Shown one piece after another: positions 18,292 to 29,198 of a DNA stretch of 64,000 nt; within the stretch, counting starts at the first letter, position 1; every line of letters begins with the position of its first letter. The notes below the pieces were generated by a model, which was not told the DNA's origin, did no database searches, and worked only from the letters and a program-made list of their open reading frames with translations. Both the position numbers and the translations under genes were made by a program. Source of the DNA: Rossellomorea pakistanensis (lineage in GTDB: Bacteria > Bacillota > Bacilli > Bacillales > Bacillaceae_B). The stretch covers positions 1 to 64,000 of the forward strand of contig NZ_JAFBDZ010000004.1 of NCBI RefSeq assembly GCF_016908495.1, written 5' to 3'.

Positions 18292-19908
18292 TTATTCAAA
18301 TTCTACTTCACCTAGTTTGTCTGAACCTGTTGGATGTGGATAGAAATTCTTAATATTTTCTTTACCCGCTAATAATGGAGTAGAGTGCGCGAGTGGAACC
18401 CATGGTGCATCAGCATGAATGATTTCCTGAGCTTTTTTGTATAGCTCTTTACGCTTTTCTTCATCTACTTCAGATTGAGCTTCGATTAAAAGCTTGTGCA
18501 GCTCATCATTGCTGTAGTAAGTGTAGTTATTGCTTCCGATATTGTCTTTATCTAATAGAACGTATAAGAAGTTATCGGCATCTCCATTATCACCTGTCCA
18601 ACCAAGTAAGAATGCGTCCGCTTCTCCTAAACGAGCTTTCTCAAGATAGGTTGCCCACTCATATGAAACGATTTCTGCTTTAACTCCAATCTTTGCGAAG
18701 TCAGCTTGAATCGCTTCTGCCACTTTTTGACCATCTGGCATATATGGACGAGGAACTGGCATTGCCCAAAGTTCCATTTCAAATCCATCAGGGAAGCCTG
18801 CTTCAGCCAGAAGCTTCTTCGCTTTTTCAGGGTCATATTCATACCCTTCAATATCGTCGTTATAACCTGCAATTACTGGCGGCATTGGATTTTTCGCTGT
18901 TTCAGCTTTACCCTCGAAGAAAGCATCGATGATCGCTTGCTTGTTCACTGCATGATTTAGTGCTTGGCGTACTTTCGGATTATTAAATGGTTCTCTTGTA
19001 GTTGTCAATCCTAGGTACCCTACGTTCATAGAAGGACGCTCAAATAGCTTTAATCCTTCTGCATTCTCAACTTGTTCCGCATCACTTGGATTAACACCAT
19101 CAGCTAAATCAATTTCCCCTGAAATTAGAGCATTTAAGCGTGCAGAGTTTTCAGGAATTGATTTGAAGATAACTTGCTCAAGCTTTGGATATCCTTCTTT
19201 CCAATAGTCTTCATTTTTCTCAAGAACGATTTTGTCGTTACGCTTCCACTCAACAAATTTAAATGGACCTGTACCAGCATCTTTCGGGTTTTCAGCTAGC
19301 TTATCCCCTAATTCTTCTAGAGCTTTTGGACTTACAATCCCGAATGGACTCATTGCAAGGTTTTTCAAGAATGGTGCTTGTGGACGTTTTAGAGTGAATT
19401 CAACTGTATGCTCATCAATAGCTTTGACCTCTTTGATGACATGTCCCTCATCACCTTTAAAGCCTCCAAACATCGAAGCATAATAATAGAATTCGTCTTT
19501 AGTTCCATTCGCCCATCTTTCAAAGTTTGTTACAACGGCATCAGCATTGAAATCTGTACCATCTTGGAACTTTACCCCTTTACGAAGCATGAAGGTGTAA
19601 GTTAAACCATCTTCAGAAATCTCCCAGTCTTCAGCGAGTGCTGGGTGAATTTCGGTATCCTGTTGACCGAAATCAACAAGGGTTTCAAATATGTTCTTCG
19701 TTACTTTAAATGATTCACCGTCAGTAACTTTGATTGGATCTAGACCAACAGAGTCTCCACCACGACCAAAAATAAGCGTTTCCTGACCGCCTTTACTTTC
19801 TCCCCCACTATCGTTGTTTCCGCCTGAAGATTCAGATCCACAACCATAAAGTGCTGTAGAGACAACCATTAATAATGCAAATACGATTGCCCAACTTTTC
19901 TTTCTCAA
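18292..19908 (-). CDS. oppA: Peptide-binding lipoprotein OppA/DppA-like
   Basis: A 538-residue family 5 solute-binding protein. A lipoprotein signal peptide ends in the lipobox LYGC (cysteine about residue 23) and is followed by a Ser/Gly-rich linker. The mature domain has family 5 features such as VTDGESFKVTKNIFETLVDF near the N terminus and the AWVPLAHSTPLL segment near the C terminus. It is anchored to the outer face of the membrane and delivers peptides to OppB/OppC. Placed third in the operon, after both ATPase genes. Confidence 0.9.
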   Translation of the reverse strand: MRKKSWAIVFALLMVVSTALYGCGSESSGGNNDSGGESKGGQETLIFGRGGDSVGLDPIKVTDGESFKVTKNIFETLVDFGQQDTEIHPALAEDWEISEDGLTYTFMLRKGVKFQDGTDFNADAVVTNFERWANGTKDEFYYYASMFGGFKGDEGHVIKEVKAIDEHTVEFTLKRPQAPFLKNLAMSPFGIVSPKALEELGDKLAENPKDAGTGPFKFVEWKRNDKIVLEKNEDYWKEGYPKLEQVIFKSIPENSARLNALISGEIDLADGVNPSDAEQVENAEGLKLFERPSMNVGYLGLTTTREPFNNPKVRQALNHAVNKQAIIDAFFEGKAETAKNPMPPVIAGYNDDIEGYEYDPEKAKKLLAEAGFPDGFEMELWAMPVPRPYMPDGQKVAEAIQADFAKIGVKAEIVSYEWATYLEKARLGEADAFLLGWTGDNGDADNFLYVLLDKDNIGSNNYTYYSNDELHKLLIEAQSEVDEEKRKELYKKAQEIIHADAPWVPLAHSTPLLAGKENIKNFYPHPTGSDKLGEVEFE

Positions 19909-19955
19909 AATGAACCCCTCCTAGTATCTTTTTTTAAAATATATGTCTCTGCCCC

Positions 19956-20921
19956 CTAATAAAGGTGGCAAGCTACATAATGCCCCTTAGATTGTTCTTT
20001 AAATTCTGGTGTCTGCTGCTTACAGATCTCTGTCGCATGTGGACATCTCGTATGAAATGCACAACCACTAGGTGGATTTGATGGGCTTGGAATATCTCCC
20101 TGCAACAGGATCGTATCCCTTTCAAACTTAGGGTCTGGGATCGGGACAGCAGAAAGCAGTGCTTGTGTATAAGGATGTAGAGGCTTATCATAAAGATTTT
20201 CACTCTCACTAAGCTCTACCATCCTACCTAAGTACATGACTCCTACTCTGTCACTTATATGACGAACAACTCCTAAGTCATGTGCGATGAAGAGATACGT
20301 TAAGCCAAATTCTTTCTGTAAATCCTGCATAAGATTTAATACTTGAGATTGGATCGAAACGTCTAAAGCTGACACCGGTTCATCTGCAATAATCAACTTC
20401 GGCTTCGTCATTAACGCCCTAGCAATACCGATCCGTTGACGCTGACCACCACTAAACTGATGAGGATAACGTTTGGCGTGATAACTGCTTAATCCTACGA
20501 TTTCTAATAATTCATGAACACGTTTTTTTCTCTCTTGAGGAGAGCCAATCCCGTGAACAATGAGAGGTTCTTCTAGAATTTTCCCAACTGTATGTCTCGG
20601 ATTAAGGGAAGCAAATGGATCCTGGAACACCATCTGCATATCCCGTCTCAATTTGCGTAATTCAGAGTTTGATAGTTTTGTAACTTCCTTATCTTCGAAA
20701 CTAACTTTTCCTTCTGAAGGTTCGATCAGCCTTAGAAGCATTCGCCCAGTAGTTGACTTACCACAACCACTTTCCCCTACTATTCCAAGGGTCTCACCTT
20801 TTCTTACTTCAAAAGAAACTCCGTCAACTGCTTTAACATGACCGACTGTCTTCCCAAGGATCCCCCCTGAAATCGGAAAATGCTTTTTTAGACCTTCAAC
20901 CTTTAGCAATGTTTCTGTCAT
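19956..20921 (-). CDS. oppF: Oligopeptide ABC transporter ATPase OppF
   Basis: A 321-residue ATPase with Walker [13 protein letters not shown], signature [15 protein letters not shown], Walker [13 protein letters not shown] and the C-terminal oligopeptide-transporter domain with the cysteine-bearing [14 protein letters not shown] segment. It works as a heterodimer with OppD. Its start overlaps the end of oppD by 26 bases, and AGGAGG inside oppD serves as the ribosome site. About 34 bases separate its stop from oppA. Confidence 0.93.
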   Translation of the reverse strand: MTETLLKVEGLKKHFPISGGILGKTVGHVKAVDGVSFEVRKGETLGIVGESGCGKSTTGRMLLRLIEPSEGKVSFEDKEVTKLSNSELRKLRRDMQMVFQDPFASLNPRHTVGKILEEPLIVHGIGSPQERKKRVHELLEIVGLSSYHAKRYPHQFSGGQRQRIGIARALMTKPKLIIADEPVSALDVSIQSQVLNLMQDLQKEFGLTYLFIAHDLGVVRHISDRVGVMYLGRMVELSESENLYDKPLHPYTQALLSAVPIPDPKFERDTILLQGDIPSPSNPPSGCAFHTRCPHATEICKQQTPEFKEQSKGHYVACHLY

Positions 20922-21912
20922 AGGCTATTTCCTCCTTGCTGTCATACAAAAAGCAACGAGTGCAATGACCCTCTGCCGTTTGATAGAGTTCAGGCGTTTC
21001 TACCAAGCAGCGATCAAATGCATGCTCACATCTTGCTGCAAAACGACAACCCTCTCGAATCGATCCTGGCTTTGGTACATTTCCCGGAATAGAATACAAT
21101 CGTTGCTGCTTATATCTCATATCTGGTACAGATGAAATGAGACCCTTTGTATATGGATGTTGAGGATTATTGAATATATCCTCGACCTTCCCTTCTTCTA
21201 CCACCTTGCCTGAATACATGACAACTAGTCGTTCACAGGTTTCAGCTACTACTCCAAGGTCATGGGTGATAAGAAGAACTGCCGTGTTCAACTCTTTATT
21301 CAATTTTTTCATAAGCTTTAAGATTTGTGCTTGAATCGTTACATCAAGAGCTGTCGTTGGCTCATCTGCTATCAGGACTTTAGGGTCGCAAACCATTGCC
21401 ATGGCAATCATGACACGTTGCCTCATGCCGCCAGATAACTGATGAGGATAATCTTTTAATAATTCTTCCGCTCTCGGAAGACCGACGAGTTTCATTATTT
21501 CAATAGCTCTTTCATTCGCTTCTGTCTTATTACATTTTCTATGTATGCGAATCGCTTCCGTTAGTTGATTTCCTATTGTAAATACAGGATTTAAAGAGGT
21601 CATTGGTTCCTGGAAAATCATCGCAATCTCATTTCCTCTGATCTCTCTCATCCTTTTCTCTGAAGCTGTGGTTATGTCTTCTTCTCCAAAAAGGATCTTT
21701 CCCCCTACAACTTTTCCAGGAGGACTTGGCACTAACCCCATAATCGATAAAGACGTAACACTCTTCCCACAACCTGACTCCCCAACAATTCCAAGTATTT
21801 CCCCTTCGTTTACATGGAAGTTGACATTATCTACAGCAGGAACTTCTCCATCATCTGTAAAAAAAGATGTCCTCAAACCCTCAACCTTCAACAGAGGTGG
21901 CTTTGTACTCAT
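20896..21912 (-). CDS. oppD: Oligopeptide ABC transporter ATPase OppD
   Basis: A 338-residue ATPase, first gene of the opp operon. It shows Walker [10 protein letters not shown]-loop [11 protein letters not shown], signature [15 protein letters not shown], Walker [12 protein letters not shown] and the C-terminal [17 protein letters not shown] segment that typically binds a cluster or metal. The frame is open further upstream to about 22122, but the family start [13 protein letters not shown] at 21912 with a GGGGG ribosome site is preferred. The upstream DNA contains one copy of a tandem repeat block. Confidence 0.92.
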   Translation of the reverse strand: MSTKPPLLKVEGLRTSFFTDDGEVPAVDNVNFHVNEGEILGIVGESGCGKSVTSLSIMGLVPSPPGKVVGGKILFGEEDITTASEKRMREIRGNEIAMIFQEPMTSLNPVFTIGNQLTEAIRIHRKCNKTEANERAIEIMKLVGLPRAEELLKDYPHQLSGGMRQRVMIAMAMVCDPKVLIADEPTTALDVTIQAQILKLMKKLNKELNTAVLLITHDLGVVAETCERLVVMYSGKVVEEGKVEDIFNNPQHPYTKGLISSVPDMRYKQQRLYSIPGNVPKPGSIREGCRFAARCEHAFDRCLVETPELYQTAEGHCTRCFLYDSKEEIAYDRNIAKG

Positions 21913-22071
21913 AGTTGCTAACCCCCAAACAACATTTTTTATTTTTTCTAAACACTCTTTAATTTCAGAATATTGTCCGTATTCTATTATTACATCTTGT
22001 CTAACAATTATCAATATGCAAAAAAGAAACTTAATAAAACGAAGAGAGATACCGTATAAAAAGGATTGAAT

Positions 22072-22965
22072 CACACTCTCTTCAAAAAACTCCTCTTCTC
22101 TAACGTGGTCCAGTACTCTCACGTCATAAGCATAGGGTCCGTCACTACTTAAAAATCCTATTATTTTAATTTATATGAGTTACAATCCTATTCAAAAATA
22201 CGCGCCTTTGATGGGAGCGACTGACACCACGATCTTGAGGAAAAACACTCACTTAATGAATTGCAGAAGAGTTCAAAACGCAGATAGATTCCATATAAAT
22301 GGCATGCAACACATACACTCTTCAAAAACCATCCCTCCGATAACAGGGTCCAGCACTTCTACGTCATAAGCATAGGGTCCGTCGCTACTTAAAAATCCTA
22401 TTATTTAATTTATATGAGTTACAATCCTATTCAAAAATACGCGCCTTCGATGGGAGCGACTGACGCCATGGTTTTAAAGAAAAGGCATTTTTGTTTCCTA
22501 AAACCTCGCTATCTCTTGTCGAAATTTGTACAGAAATCGATAAATACCTTAAAGTTGAAAATGAACTCTTGCCAGAGAACAAAAATTGATGAAAATACTT
22601 TTCAACAATTTTAATGCTATTTGAGTGTACTTTCTTAAAAAAAGGGATTAATATCATAAAAACAAATAATGTCAGCCTTTTTATCTCCCGCCAATGTAAA
22701 ATAATTCAAAAGGTAAAAATAATCCCATGTTACACGCACCTTTCAAAAGTACGACCTCATTCGGCTCCTTGGAGGACGTCATTTTTGCTTTTCTGGATTT
22801 TCACGACCTCATACGACTCCTTGAATTTTACATTCCTCCATAAAAAGGATCAGTTCACTCACTATAGAAGCATAGGGCCGTATTATCAAAAAGATTAGTT
22901 ATAATTAAATAAGTCTTATCCAAAAATCTGCGCTTCGATGGTAGCGCTAACACTACGAACTTAAA
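22072..22965. repeat. Three diverged copies of a ~170-bp unit upstream of opp
   Basis: Copy 1 (22072-22240) and copy 2 (22312-22478) are offset by exactly 240 bases and nearly identical over ATAAGCATAGGGTCCGTC and the following AT-rich part through GATGGGAGCGACTGAC. Copy 3 (22855-22965) is more diverged but keeps GCATAGGG, CAAAAAT and TGCGCTTCGATGG. Each copy has promoter-like boxes on the minus strand (TTGAAT, then TATAAA or TAAATT) that point toward opp. No credible gene is present in the whole gap 21913-22990. Confidence 0.75.
22751..22850. repeat. Two units of a 52-bp repeat related to the array at 32300
   Basis: ACGACCTCAT starts at 22751 and again at 22803, exactly 52 bases apart, and each is followed by a CTCCTTG core. 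The first 13 bases (CGACCTCATTCGG) are identical to a segment of the 104-bp array near 32441-32915. Confidence 0.6.
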
Positions 22966-22991
22966 AATAAAGAATACGCCCATTAGCGGTA

Positions 22992-23020
22992 CAAAAAAAC
23001 GACCCCGATAAAGAGTCGTT
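22992..23020 (-). terminator. ygaD terminator
   Basis: On the minus strand AACGAC and GTCGTT form the stem around a TTTATC loop region, followed by a run of T residues, just after the ygaD stop. Confidence 0.85.
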
Positions 23021-23027
23021 CCATTCA

Positions 23028-24776
23028 TCATCCATCTAACTGCTGTACTTGAAATAATTTATGATAATGCCCTTGTTTGTACATAAGCTCTTCGTGCGTT
23101 CCCATCTCCACGATTTCTCCATACTCCATCAATATGATTCGATCTGCATGGGTTATGGTAGATAGTCGATGAGCCACAATAAAGGTAGTTCGGTTTCTAG
23201 CTAGTTTTTGCATGGCCTCTTGAATAAGGTGTTCACTTTCAAGATCTAAAGCAGATGTGGCTTCATCTAATATTAGAAGTGGGGGATTTTTCAAAAATAC
23301 CCGGGCAATGGCAACTCTTTGCTTTTGTCCGCCTGAAAGTTTGACGCCTCTCTCCCCAACTTTTGTATCGTATCCATCTGGAAGATTGAGAATGAATTCG
23401 TGTGCATTGGCTGCTTTTGCGGCAGCAACGACCTCTTCTTCAGTAGCATTAGGGTTTCCAAAAAGGATATTACTTTTTACCGATTCACTAAAAAGGATAT
23501 TATCTTGTAATACCATTCCAATTTTGTCACGGAGGCTTCTTACTTTAAATTCCTTAATATTTGTGTCGTCTAAAAGGATTTCGCCCTGTGTCACATCATA
23601 AAAACGCGGGATCAAACTAACAAGTGAGGATTTTCCTCCCCCGCTCATCCCAACCAGAGCTACTGTTTCACCTGGGTGAATTTCAAGGTTTATATCTCGA
23701 AGAACCTTTTCTTCCTCTTCATTATATTGAAAATAGACATTTTTGAAGTCGATTTTCCCTGCAACCTCTTTGCATTCCTTCGCATTTGGTTCATCGTCCA
23801 CATCATATTTTTCATCAATTAGTTCAAACACACGATCCATCGAAGCGATTGATTGGGTCAGTGTTGTCGATGAGTTAACAAGTCTTCTAAGTGGATTATA
23901 TAGTCGATCAATGTATGCAATGAAGGCTGCCATGACACCAATGGTCAACTCACCTTGAATCACTTGATAACCTGCATAACCGATGACAATTAGCGGGGCT
24001 ATATCTGTGATCGTATTTACAACGGCAAAAGCCTTTGCGTTCCAGCTTGTTTGAGTTAACGCTTTCTCTAGGAAATTAGAGTTATGTCCTTGAAATTGCC
24101 CTTGTTCATGGTCTTCTACGGCAAAGCTTTTGATCACTGCCATCCCTTGAACCCTTTCATGCAGATAACTTTGGACCTCTGCCAATGCCTGAGATCGGTC
24201 TCTTGTTAATTGTCTGAGATGACCGAAAAAATACTTTACTGAAATCGCATAGAACGGAAATGCAATCAAGGATACTATGGTAAGACTGATATCGTATGTA
24301 AACATGATAGAAACAGCAATAATGATCGTTGCAGCATCTAGCCATAAGTTCATTAAACCTACAATTACAAAGTTTTTTGTTTGTTCGACATCATTTATGA
24401 CCCTGGAAATAATTTCTCCTGCCTTAGTATTTGAATAATATTTAAAGCTTAACTTTTGAATATGTCCAAAGAGCTTATCTCTTAGATCATATAGAATCTT
24501 ACTCGCCGTCCATTGGGCAAAATATTGGCGATAATATTCAACTGGTGGCCTTATTAAAACAAATAATACAATCATTGCCCCCATAATGGTGAGGAGCTTT
24601 GATGTTTTATCTTCTGTCGTCATACTTGAACTACCAAGTATATCATCAATTACATATTGAATGAGAATCGGGATTAATAGGGGGATGATGAATTTTATTA
24701 TTCCAATGATTAGTGTTCCAATGATTTGTAGTCGATAAGGTTTAACAAATTTCATATATCTTTTAATAATGCTCAT
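23028..24776 (-). CDS. ygaD: ABC transporter, MsbA/BmrA-like half exporter
   Basis: A 582-residue half transporter with an N-terminal six-helix membrane domain (about residues 15-300) fused to an ATPase domain: Walker [10 protein letters not shown], signature LSGGQKQR and Walker [13 protein letters not shown]. It forms a homodimer or pairs with a partner and exports lipids or drugs. Position beside ygaC and length both match B. subtilis YgaD. AGGAGG precedes the ATG by about eight bases. No substrate can be stated. Confidence 0.9.
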   Translation of the reverse strand: MSIIKRYMKFVKPYRLQIIGTLIIGIIKFIIPLLIPILIQYVIDDILGSSSMTTEDKTSKLLTIMGAMIVLFVLIRPPVEYYRQYFAQWTASKILYDLRDKLFGHIQKLSFKYYSNTKAGEIISRVINDVEQTKNFVIVGLMNLWLDAATIIIAVSIMFTYDISLTIVSLIAFPFYAISVKYFFGHLRQLTRDRSQALAEVQSYLHERVQGMAVIKSFAVEDHEQGQFQGHNSNFLEKALTQTSWNAKAFAVVNTITDIAPLIVIGYAGYQVIQGELTIGVMAAFIAYIDRLYNPLRRLVNSSTTLTQSIASMDRVFELIDEKYDVDDEPNAKECKEVAGKIDFKNVYFQYNEEEEKVLRDINLEIHPGETVALVGMSGGGKSSLVSLIPRFYDVTQGEILLDDTNIKEFKVRSLRDKIGMVLQDNILFSESVKSNILFGNPNATEEEVVAAAKAANAHEFILNLPDGYDTKVGERGVKLSGGQKQRVAIARVFLKNPPLLILDEATSALDLESEHLIQEAMQKLARNRTTFIVAHRLSTITHADRIILMEYGEIVEMGTHEELMYKQGHYHKLFQVQQLDG

Positions 24777-24810
24777 GTTTTTCCTCCTCTCTCTTATCTT
24801 TCCTTTTTAA

Positions 24811-24956
24811 AAGGTTATTTTCGTTGCAACGAAAGGATGCTCACATACCGCGGGGCGGGCGGTAAGCCTCCTCATTTCCTTGCCCCAGCAGAGGTTTACC
24901 TGTCCCGCTACTTCCGCAGGAGCCTCGCACCTGCAGCGGAGGAACAACCTTGTTAC
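24811..24956. repeat. GC-rich dispersed repeat element
   Basis: This 146-base block is far richer in G and C than its surroundings. It contains GCGGGGCGGGCGGTAAGCCT, CCCGCTACTTCCGCAGGAG and CTCGCACCTGCAGCGGAGG and has partly inverted ends (AAGGTT near 24812, AACCTT near 24947). I recognise closely similar non-coding elements scattered through many Bacillaceae genomes. It fills the space between the ygaD start and the ygaC terminator. Confidence 0.7.
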
Positions 24957-24981
24957 AAAAAGAATACAGCCTTTAAAAATT

Positions 24982-25016
24982 AAAAAACCTGTTGAAACAT
25001 TTCCAACAGGTTTTTT
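24982..25016 (-). terminator. ygaC terminator
   Basis: On the minus strand AAAAAACCTGTTG pairs with CAACAGGTTTTTT around a nine-base loop. It follows the ygaC stop directly. Confidence 0.93.
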
Positions 25017-25547
25017 CTAACCTCTGTAAAATAAAAACCGTTCATACCAAATATCAATGAAATCTGGGGCAAATGGACCTTTTCTTTGTCTTATCCATCT
25101 TACGAGCTTGTCTACATTTCTTTGAAGAATTTGATCAATGACATCAGGGTAACCCATCAATTTTCCGTGTGCCTCATACTCATCTTCATCTAGAAGAGTA
25201 TAGGTCATATCAGGGAATACCTTAATATCTAAGTCATAATCAATATATTTAAGTGCTTCGTGGTCATAAACAAATGGTGAGCTTAAGTTACAGTAGTAAT
25301 AAATACCGTCTTCTCTAATCATGCAAATTATATTAAACCATAGTTCAGCATGAAAGTAGCAGATCGCTGGCTCACGCGTAATCCAAGTTCTTCCGTCAGA
25401 TTCCGTCACCATTGTTTTGTCATTCCCGCCGATTACAAGGTTTCTAGTTCCTTTTAGAACCGTCATCTCATCCCAGATTCTATGGATATTCCCATCATGT
25501 TTATAACTATGTATTTGAAGCTTTTGACCTTCATTGGGAACCGCCAT
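25017..25547 (-). CDS. ygaC: Nucleoside tri-/diphosphate phosphatase, DUF402 family
   Basis: A 176-residue cytosolic protein of the DUF402/UPF0374 family, whose Staphylococcus member was shown to hydrolyse nucleoside tri- and diphosphates with a divalent metal. Conserved parts include the [17 protein letters not shown] stretch, the acidic [11 protein letters not shown] segment and the [13 protein letters not shown] motif, which carry the metal-binding aspartates and glutamates. Length and position match B. subtilis YgaC. It has its own terminator. Confidence 0.88.
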   Translation of the reverse strand: MAVPNEGQKLQIHSYKHDGNIHRIWDEMTVLKGTRNLVIGGNDKTMVTESDGRTWITREPAICYFHAELWFNIICMIREDGIYYYCNLSSPFVYDHEALKYIDYDLDIKVFPDMTYTLLDEDEYEAHGKLMGYPDVIDQILQRNVDKLVRWIRQRKGPFAPDFIDIWYERFLFYRG

Positions 25548-25625
25548 GGATATCCCCTACTTTCCTTGCAAAATTATCTATTTTATCATTATAACGTTTT
25601 CATGAAGAATTTAAAACAAAAGAGG

Positions 25626-25736
25626 CTGAATCTAAATAAAGTGTCTGAAATCACAACTTTAAAAAGATAAAAAAAAAAGTTAAGGCTGCGATTAATATTT
25701 GAATCATTTTTGTTCTTTCAGACACTTTAGATTCAG
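25626..25736. repeat. Long imperfect hairpin between ygaC and ygaB
   Basis: The left arm (25626-25650) starts CTGAATCTAAA and ends AGTGTCTGAAA; the right arm (25716-25736) is its complement, apart from a bulge of about four bases in the left arm. The 65-base loop is A-rich. It lies at the 3' side of ygaB and could end or stabilise that message. Confidence 0.7.
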
Positions 25737-25741
25737 ATTTT

Positions 25742-26005
25742 CTACATGACCATTTTTTTCTCATGGTAAGAGCGAATCACTTCATTCGTTTGTTCTTGAA
25801 ACCTTTCCTGAACCTGCTTCAGCTCTTTTTTCATTTCAAGAATTTCTTTTGAAATGGAACGAAGCTTCTTGCTTTTCTCTTGAAGTCCGATGAGCTCCTG
25901 TTCAATTTTCTGACAGCGCTCAATCTCCGACTGAAGGAATAACAGTTTATCCATAGTCCTCATCTGACTCGTTACCAGCTGCTCAAATTTTCCCAACACC
26001 TTCAC
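25742..26005 (-). CDS. ygaB: YgaB-like coiled-coil protein
   Basis: An 87-residue protein that is almost entirely a predicted coiled coil: a heptad-like pattern of Leu/Ile/Met runs from about residue 15 to 75 among Lys/Glu residues. No enzyme motif, membrane segment or signal peptide is seen. Identification rests on its size, coiled-coil character and position between ygaC and sspE, as in B. subtilis. Function is unknown. Confidence 0.72.
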   Translation of the reverse strand: MKVLGKFEQLVTSQMRTMDKLLFLQSEIERCQKIEQELIGLQEKSKKLRSISKEILEMKKELKQVQERFQEQTNEVIRSYHEKKMVM

Positions 26006-26103
26006 CGTCCTAATTAGGTTCTCCTCTACCTAAATTCGATGAAGACTCCTCAAACCCTTTGACTACTTCTGTCGTAATCCCACCACTTTTGTCGTGACAC
26101 ATT

Positions 26104-26197
26104 AAAGCACTAAGGGACGGTTCTCGATCGCGTTAAAGCATTGAGGGACGGTTCTCGAATGCTTCACAGCTGTGAAGCATTCGAGAACCGTCCCTCA
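26104..26197. repeat. 56-bp perfect palindrome plus a tandem half copy
   Basis: Positions 26142-26169 and 26170-26197 are exact reverse complements with no spacer (centre CACAG|CTGTG). The outer part of the arm, GGGACGGTTCTCGA, also occurs at 26113-26126 as a direct repeat 30 bases upstream. GTTAAAG or TTAAAG occurs before each half and again after the palindrome. No T tract follows, so this is not an ordinary terminator. Confidence 0.93.
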
Positions 26198-26211
26198 GCT
26201 CGTTAAAGTGA

Positions 26212-26245
26212 TAAAGGCACCCCCGGTTGTTAGGGGTGCCTTGTT
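26212..26245. terminator. sspE terminator
   Basis: AAGGCACCCC and GGGGTGCCTT form a strong stem around a short loop immediately after the sspE stop. On the minus strand it is followed by a short T-rich stretch. Confidence 0.8.
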
Positions 26246-26254
26246 TGTTTGTAA

Positions 26255-26461
26255 TTAGCGTTGTTGACCTTGGTTTTGACCACCAGAAGCTTGAGCTTTC
26301 TTAGCTGCTGATTGTTGGTTTTGTTGTTTTACTTCTTGAGCATTTGTTTCTGATGCAAACTCAGTACCGAATTGTTGCTGAGCTTGACCAGCTTGAGCGT
26401 TTTGTTGTTTAACGTGTTGAACGTTAGTACCAGCTTGAGTTTTGTTTGGTTGTTTTGCCAT
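26255..26461 (-). CDS. sspE: Gamma-type small acid-soluble spore protein
   Basis: A 68-residue Gln/Asn-rich protein that serves as an amino acid store in the spore core and is cleaved by the GPR protease at germination. The GPR site is visible as FGTEFASET, flanked by Gln-rich blocks (AQAGQAQQQ, VKQQNQQSA). B. subtilis SspE has two such repeats; this one has a single clear site, so it is short. The ATG at 26461 has GGAGGTG upstream. It should be transcribed in the forespore by sigma-G, but I could not identify the promoter with confidence. Confidence 0.93.
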   Translation of the reverse strand: MAKQPNKTQAGTNVQHVKQQNAQAGQAQQQFGTEFASETNAQEVKQQNQQSAAKKAQASGGQNQGQQR

Positions 26462-26535
26462 TGTAATCACCTCCACGCTAGTTAATGTAACCAGCGTAAA
26501 AGGTTATTATCCAAAAAAGTTCAGGAAATTTTTTC

Positions 26536-27312
<777 letters not shown>

Positions 27313-27374
27313 TTATTCGAGCATAAACAAGCTGTAATTACAAACACTATAAAAAACTACAAGGAGTGATTAAT

Positions 27375-27599
27375 ATGTACGTTGGAAGAGACATGACTGA
27401 GTTATCGATGATGTCTAAACAAGAATGGAAAAGTAGTGAATTGGCCTTTTTCCATCATGCACTCCAACAAGTTGTCCCTTACTTAAACAGTGAAGGACAA
27501 ACCATCCATAGAGAAATTGTTGAAGAAATCGAAAACCGTGGCGGGTTAAATCATGGTGAAGCCGATTATACACACGGTACCAAAATTTCATACGACTAA
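27375..27599 (+). CDS. yfhS: YfhS-like small protein
   Basis: A 74-residue soluble protein starting MYVGRDMTELSMM, with an excellent AAGGAGTG ribosome site. Length and position between fabL and mutY match B. subtilis YfhS. The C-terminal HGEADYTHGTKISYD tail is distinctive but suggests no activity. Function is unknown. It ends at a hairpin repeat that it shares, tail to tail, with mutY. Confidence 0.8.
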   Translation: MYVGRDMTELSMMSKQEWKSSELAFFHHALQQVVPYLNSEGQTIHREIVEEIENRGGLNHGEADYTHGTKISYD

Positions 27600-27616
27600 T
27601 TCAAAATAAGATATTC

Positions 27617-27688
27617 GTCCGGAACCACATAATGTTCAATATGTAGAATTTTACTAACTTTCATCTATATAATGATGTTGTGGTTCCA
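27617..27688. repeat. GGAACC hairpin repeat, copy B
   Basis: GGAACCACA (27621-27629) pairs perfectly with TGTGGTTCC (27679-27687). The centre keeps CTTTCATCTATATAATGATG, the diverged family motif. It lies between the convergent yfhS and mutY genes. Confidence 0.85.
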
Positions 27689-27691
27689 ACC

Positions 27692-28804
27692 CTAATTCAG
27701 GATGCCTCTTTCGTCTACATAACACTTCCAAATTTTTTGATGTGACACAGGGAAAGCATATTTTGCAAGCTCTTCTTCTGTTACTATTTCCATTGAAGAA
27801 TCGTTTGGTTGGTCACTCTGATTTATTTTACCGAAATATACATTTATATTCCATTTAAGATGTGAAAAGATATGGTCAATTTTCGTTTTCACACCATTTT
27901 CCAAATCTACTTGCAGCCCATATTCAGTTAGAAGGAACTGTTCTAATTGCTTTCTGGCAGTGGAAAAATCGCCTATTTCACAATTTGGAAATTCCCAAAG
28001 ATTCGCTAGAAGGCCTGTACTAGGGCGCTTATGGATAAGGAATTCACCATTTTCGTTTACAAGGACTGCTGCTGCTAATGACACCGATCGAGTGCTTTTC
28101 TTTTTGGTTTTGATCGGAAGCTCATTCTGAACCCCTTCATGGAATCCATGGCAATGTTCACGTACAGGGCAGAGTAAACATTTTGGAGAAGTGGGAGTAC
28201 AGATTAAGGCGCCTAATTCCATTAAAGCTTGATTAAAAAACGATGGGTTCTCATGTGAAATCAATTTACGAATGGCCTCTTCAAATACTTTTCGGGAGGA
28301 AGGTTTTGCAATGTCCTTCCAGATGGAAAGAATACGTGACAAGACTCGCATGACATTTCCATCTACAGCAGGCTCAGGTATCCCATAAGCAATACTTAAA
28401 ATGGCGCCTGCTGTATAGGGTCCTACTCCTTTAAGTTTTGATATTTCGTTAGGAGTATTAGGCACTTGACCATTATACTGTTCATGAACTTCTTTTACAG
28501 CACTTTGTAAATTTCGTACTCTTGAATAATACCCTAGCCCTTCCCACGCTTTTAGAACTTCCTCTTCTGGTGCAGCGGCTAGTGTAGCAACTGTTGGAAA
28601 CTTATCAATAAAATTCAAAAAATACGGAATGACCGTATCAACCCGTGTCTGCTGGAGCATGATTTCTGATACCCAAACTTTATAGGGATCTTGGTCTTTT
28701 CTCCATGGAAGGTCTCTCTGTTCCTCTGTAAACCATCCAATAAGATCGGATTGGAACTGAGTAATATCCGTATGTTCTATATGTTTTAATGTATTTTCTT
28801 TCAA
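27692..28804 (-). CDS. mutY: A/G-specific adenine glycosylase
   Basis: A 370-residue base-excision repair enzyme that removes adenine mispaired with 8-oxoguanine. It has the helix-hairpin-helix [18 protein letters not shown] with the catalytic Asp in PAVDGNVMR, the 4Fe-4S cluster as C-x6-C-x2-C-x5-C ([17 protein letters not shown]), and a C-terminal NUDIX-like domain (from about 235) that recognises 8-oxoguanine. The length is typical. The start gives [13 protein letters not shown], a slightly extended N terminus. It corresponds to B. subtilis yfhQ. Confidence 0.96.
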   Translation of the reverse strand: MKENTLKHIEHTDITQFQSDLIGWFTEEQRDLPWRKDQDPYKVWVSEIMLQQTRVDTVIPYFLNFIDKFPTVATLAAAPEEEVLKAWEGLGYYSRVRNLQSAVKEVHEQYNGQVPNTPNEISKLKGVGPYTAGAILSIAYGIPEPAVDGNVMRVLSRILSIWKDIAKPSSRKVFEEAIRKLISHENPSFFNQALMELGALICTPTSPKCLLCPVREHCHGFHEGVQNELPIKTKKKSTRSVSLAAAVLVNENGEFLIHKRPSTGLLANLWEFPNCEIGDFSTARKQLEQFLLTEYGLQVDLENGVKTKIDHIFSHLKWNINVYFGKINQSDQPNDSSMEIVTEEELAKYAFPVSHQKIWKCYVDERGILN

Positions 28805-29198
28805 TTTTGTACCTCCAAAATGTTAAACCACTTCGAATTTAGGGAATATAATATAATACTTTAGTTTTTATAAATGTCTGTCTTATGTTGTTTTTAATAA
28901 GCGGGGAGATTTCTAATAAAGAAATTGGCATTTCACCCATTTCACTCGAGTCCGACCTCTCCCTTATGACATCAAGCACACGAATGATTTAGGAAATACA
29001 CTTCCTGACTAGCAGTAATTTAATTTGCGAAGTCATTCTTAAACATAGACATTTGTAACGAAATAGTCATTGTAATCTTCTCCTTTTTACCATATCATGT
29101 TCAAAAACAATACAAAAGCGGAATTATATTAGGAAAAGGTAGAAAAGTAAAGATATTCAACAATAAAAAATAGACCTTAACTAAAGGAGGATCCCTAT
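28805..29198. other. 394-bp gene-free region between mutY and yfhP
   Basis: This holds the two divergent promoter regions. The stretch TCCGACCTCTCCCTT followed by CATCAAGCA (28951-28979) is nearly the same as 4349-4376, marking a short dispersed repeat. Nothing else was recognised. Confidence 0.6.

Noticed and set aside
22072-22240. T-box or known riboswitch before opp
   Set aside because: No T-box AGGGTGGNACCGCG or other known aptamer core is seen, and tandem duplication explains the conservation.
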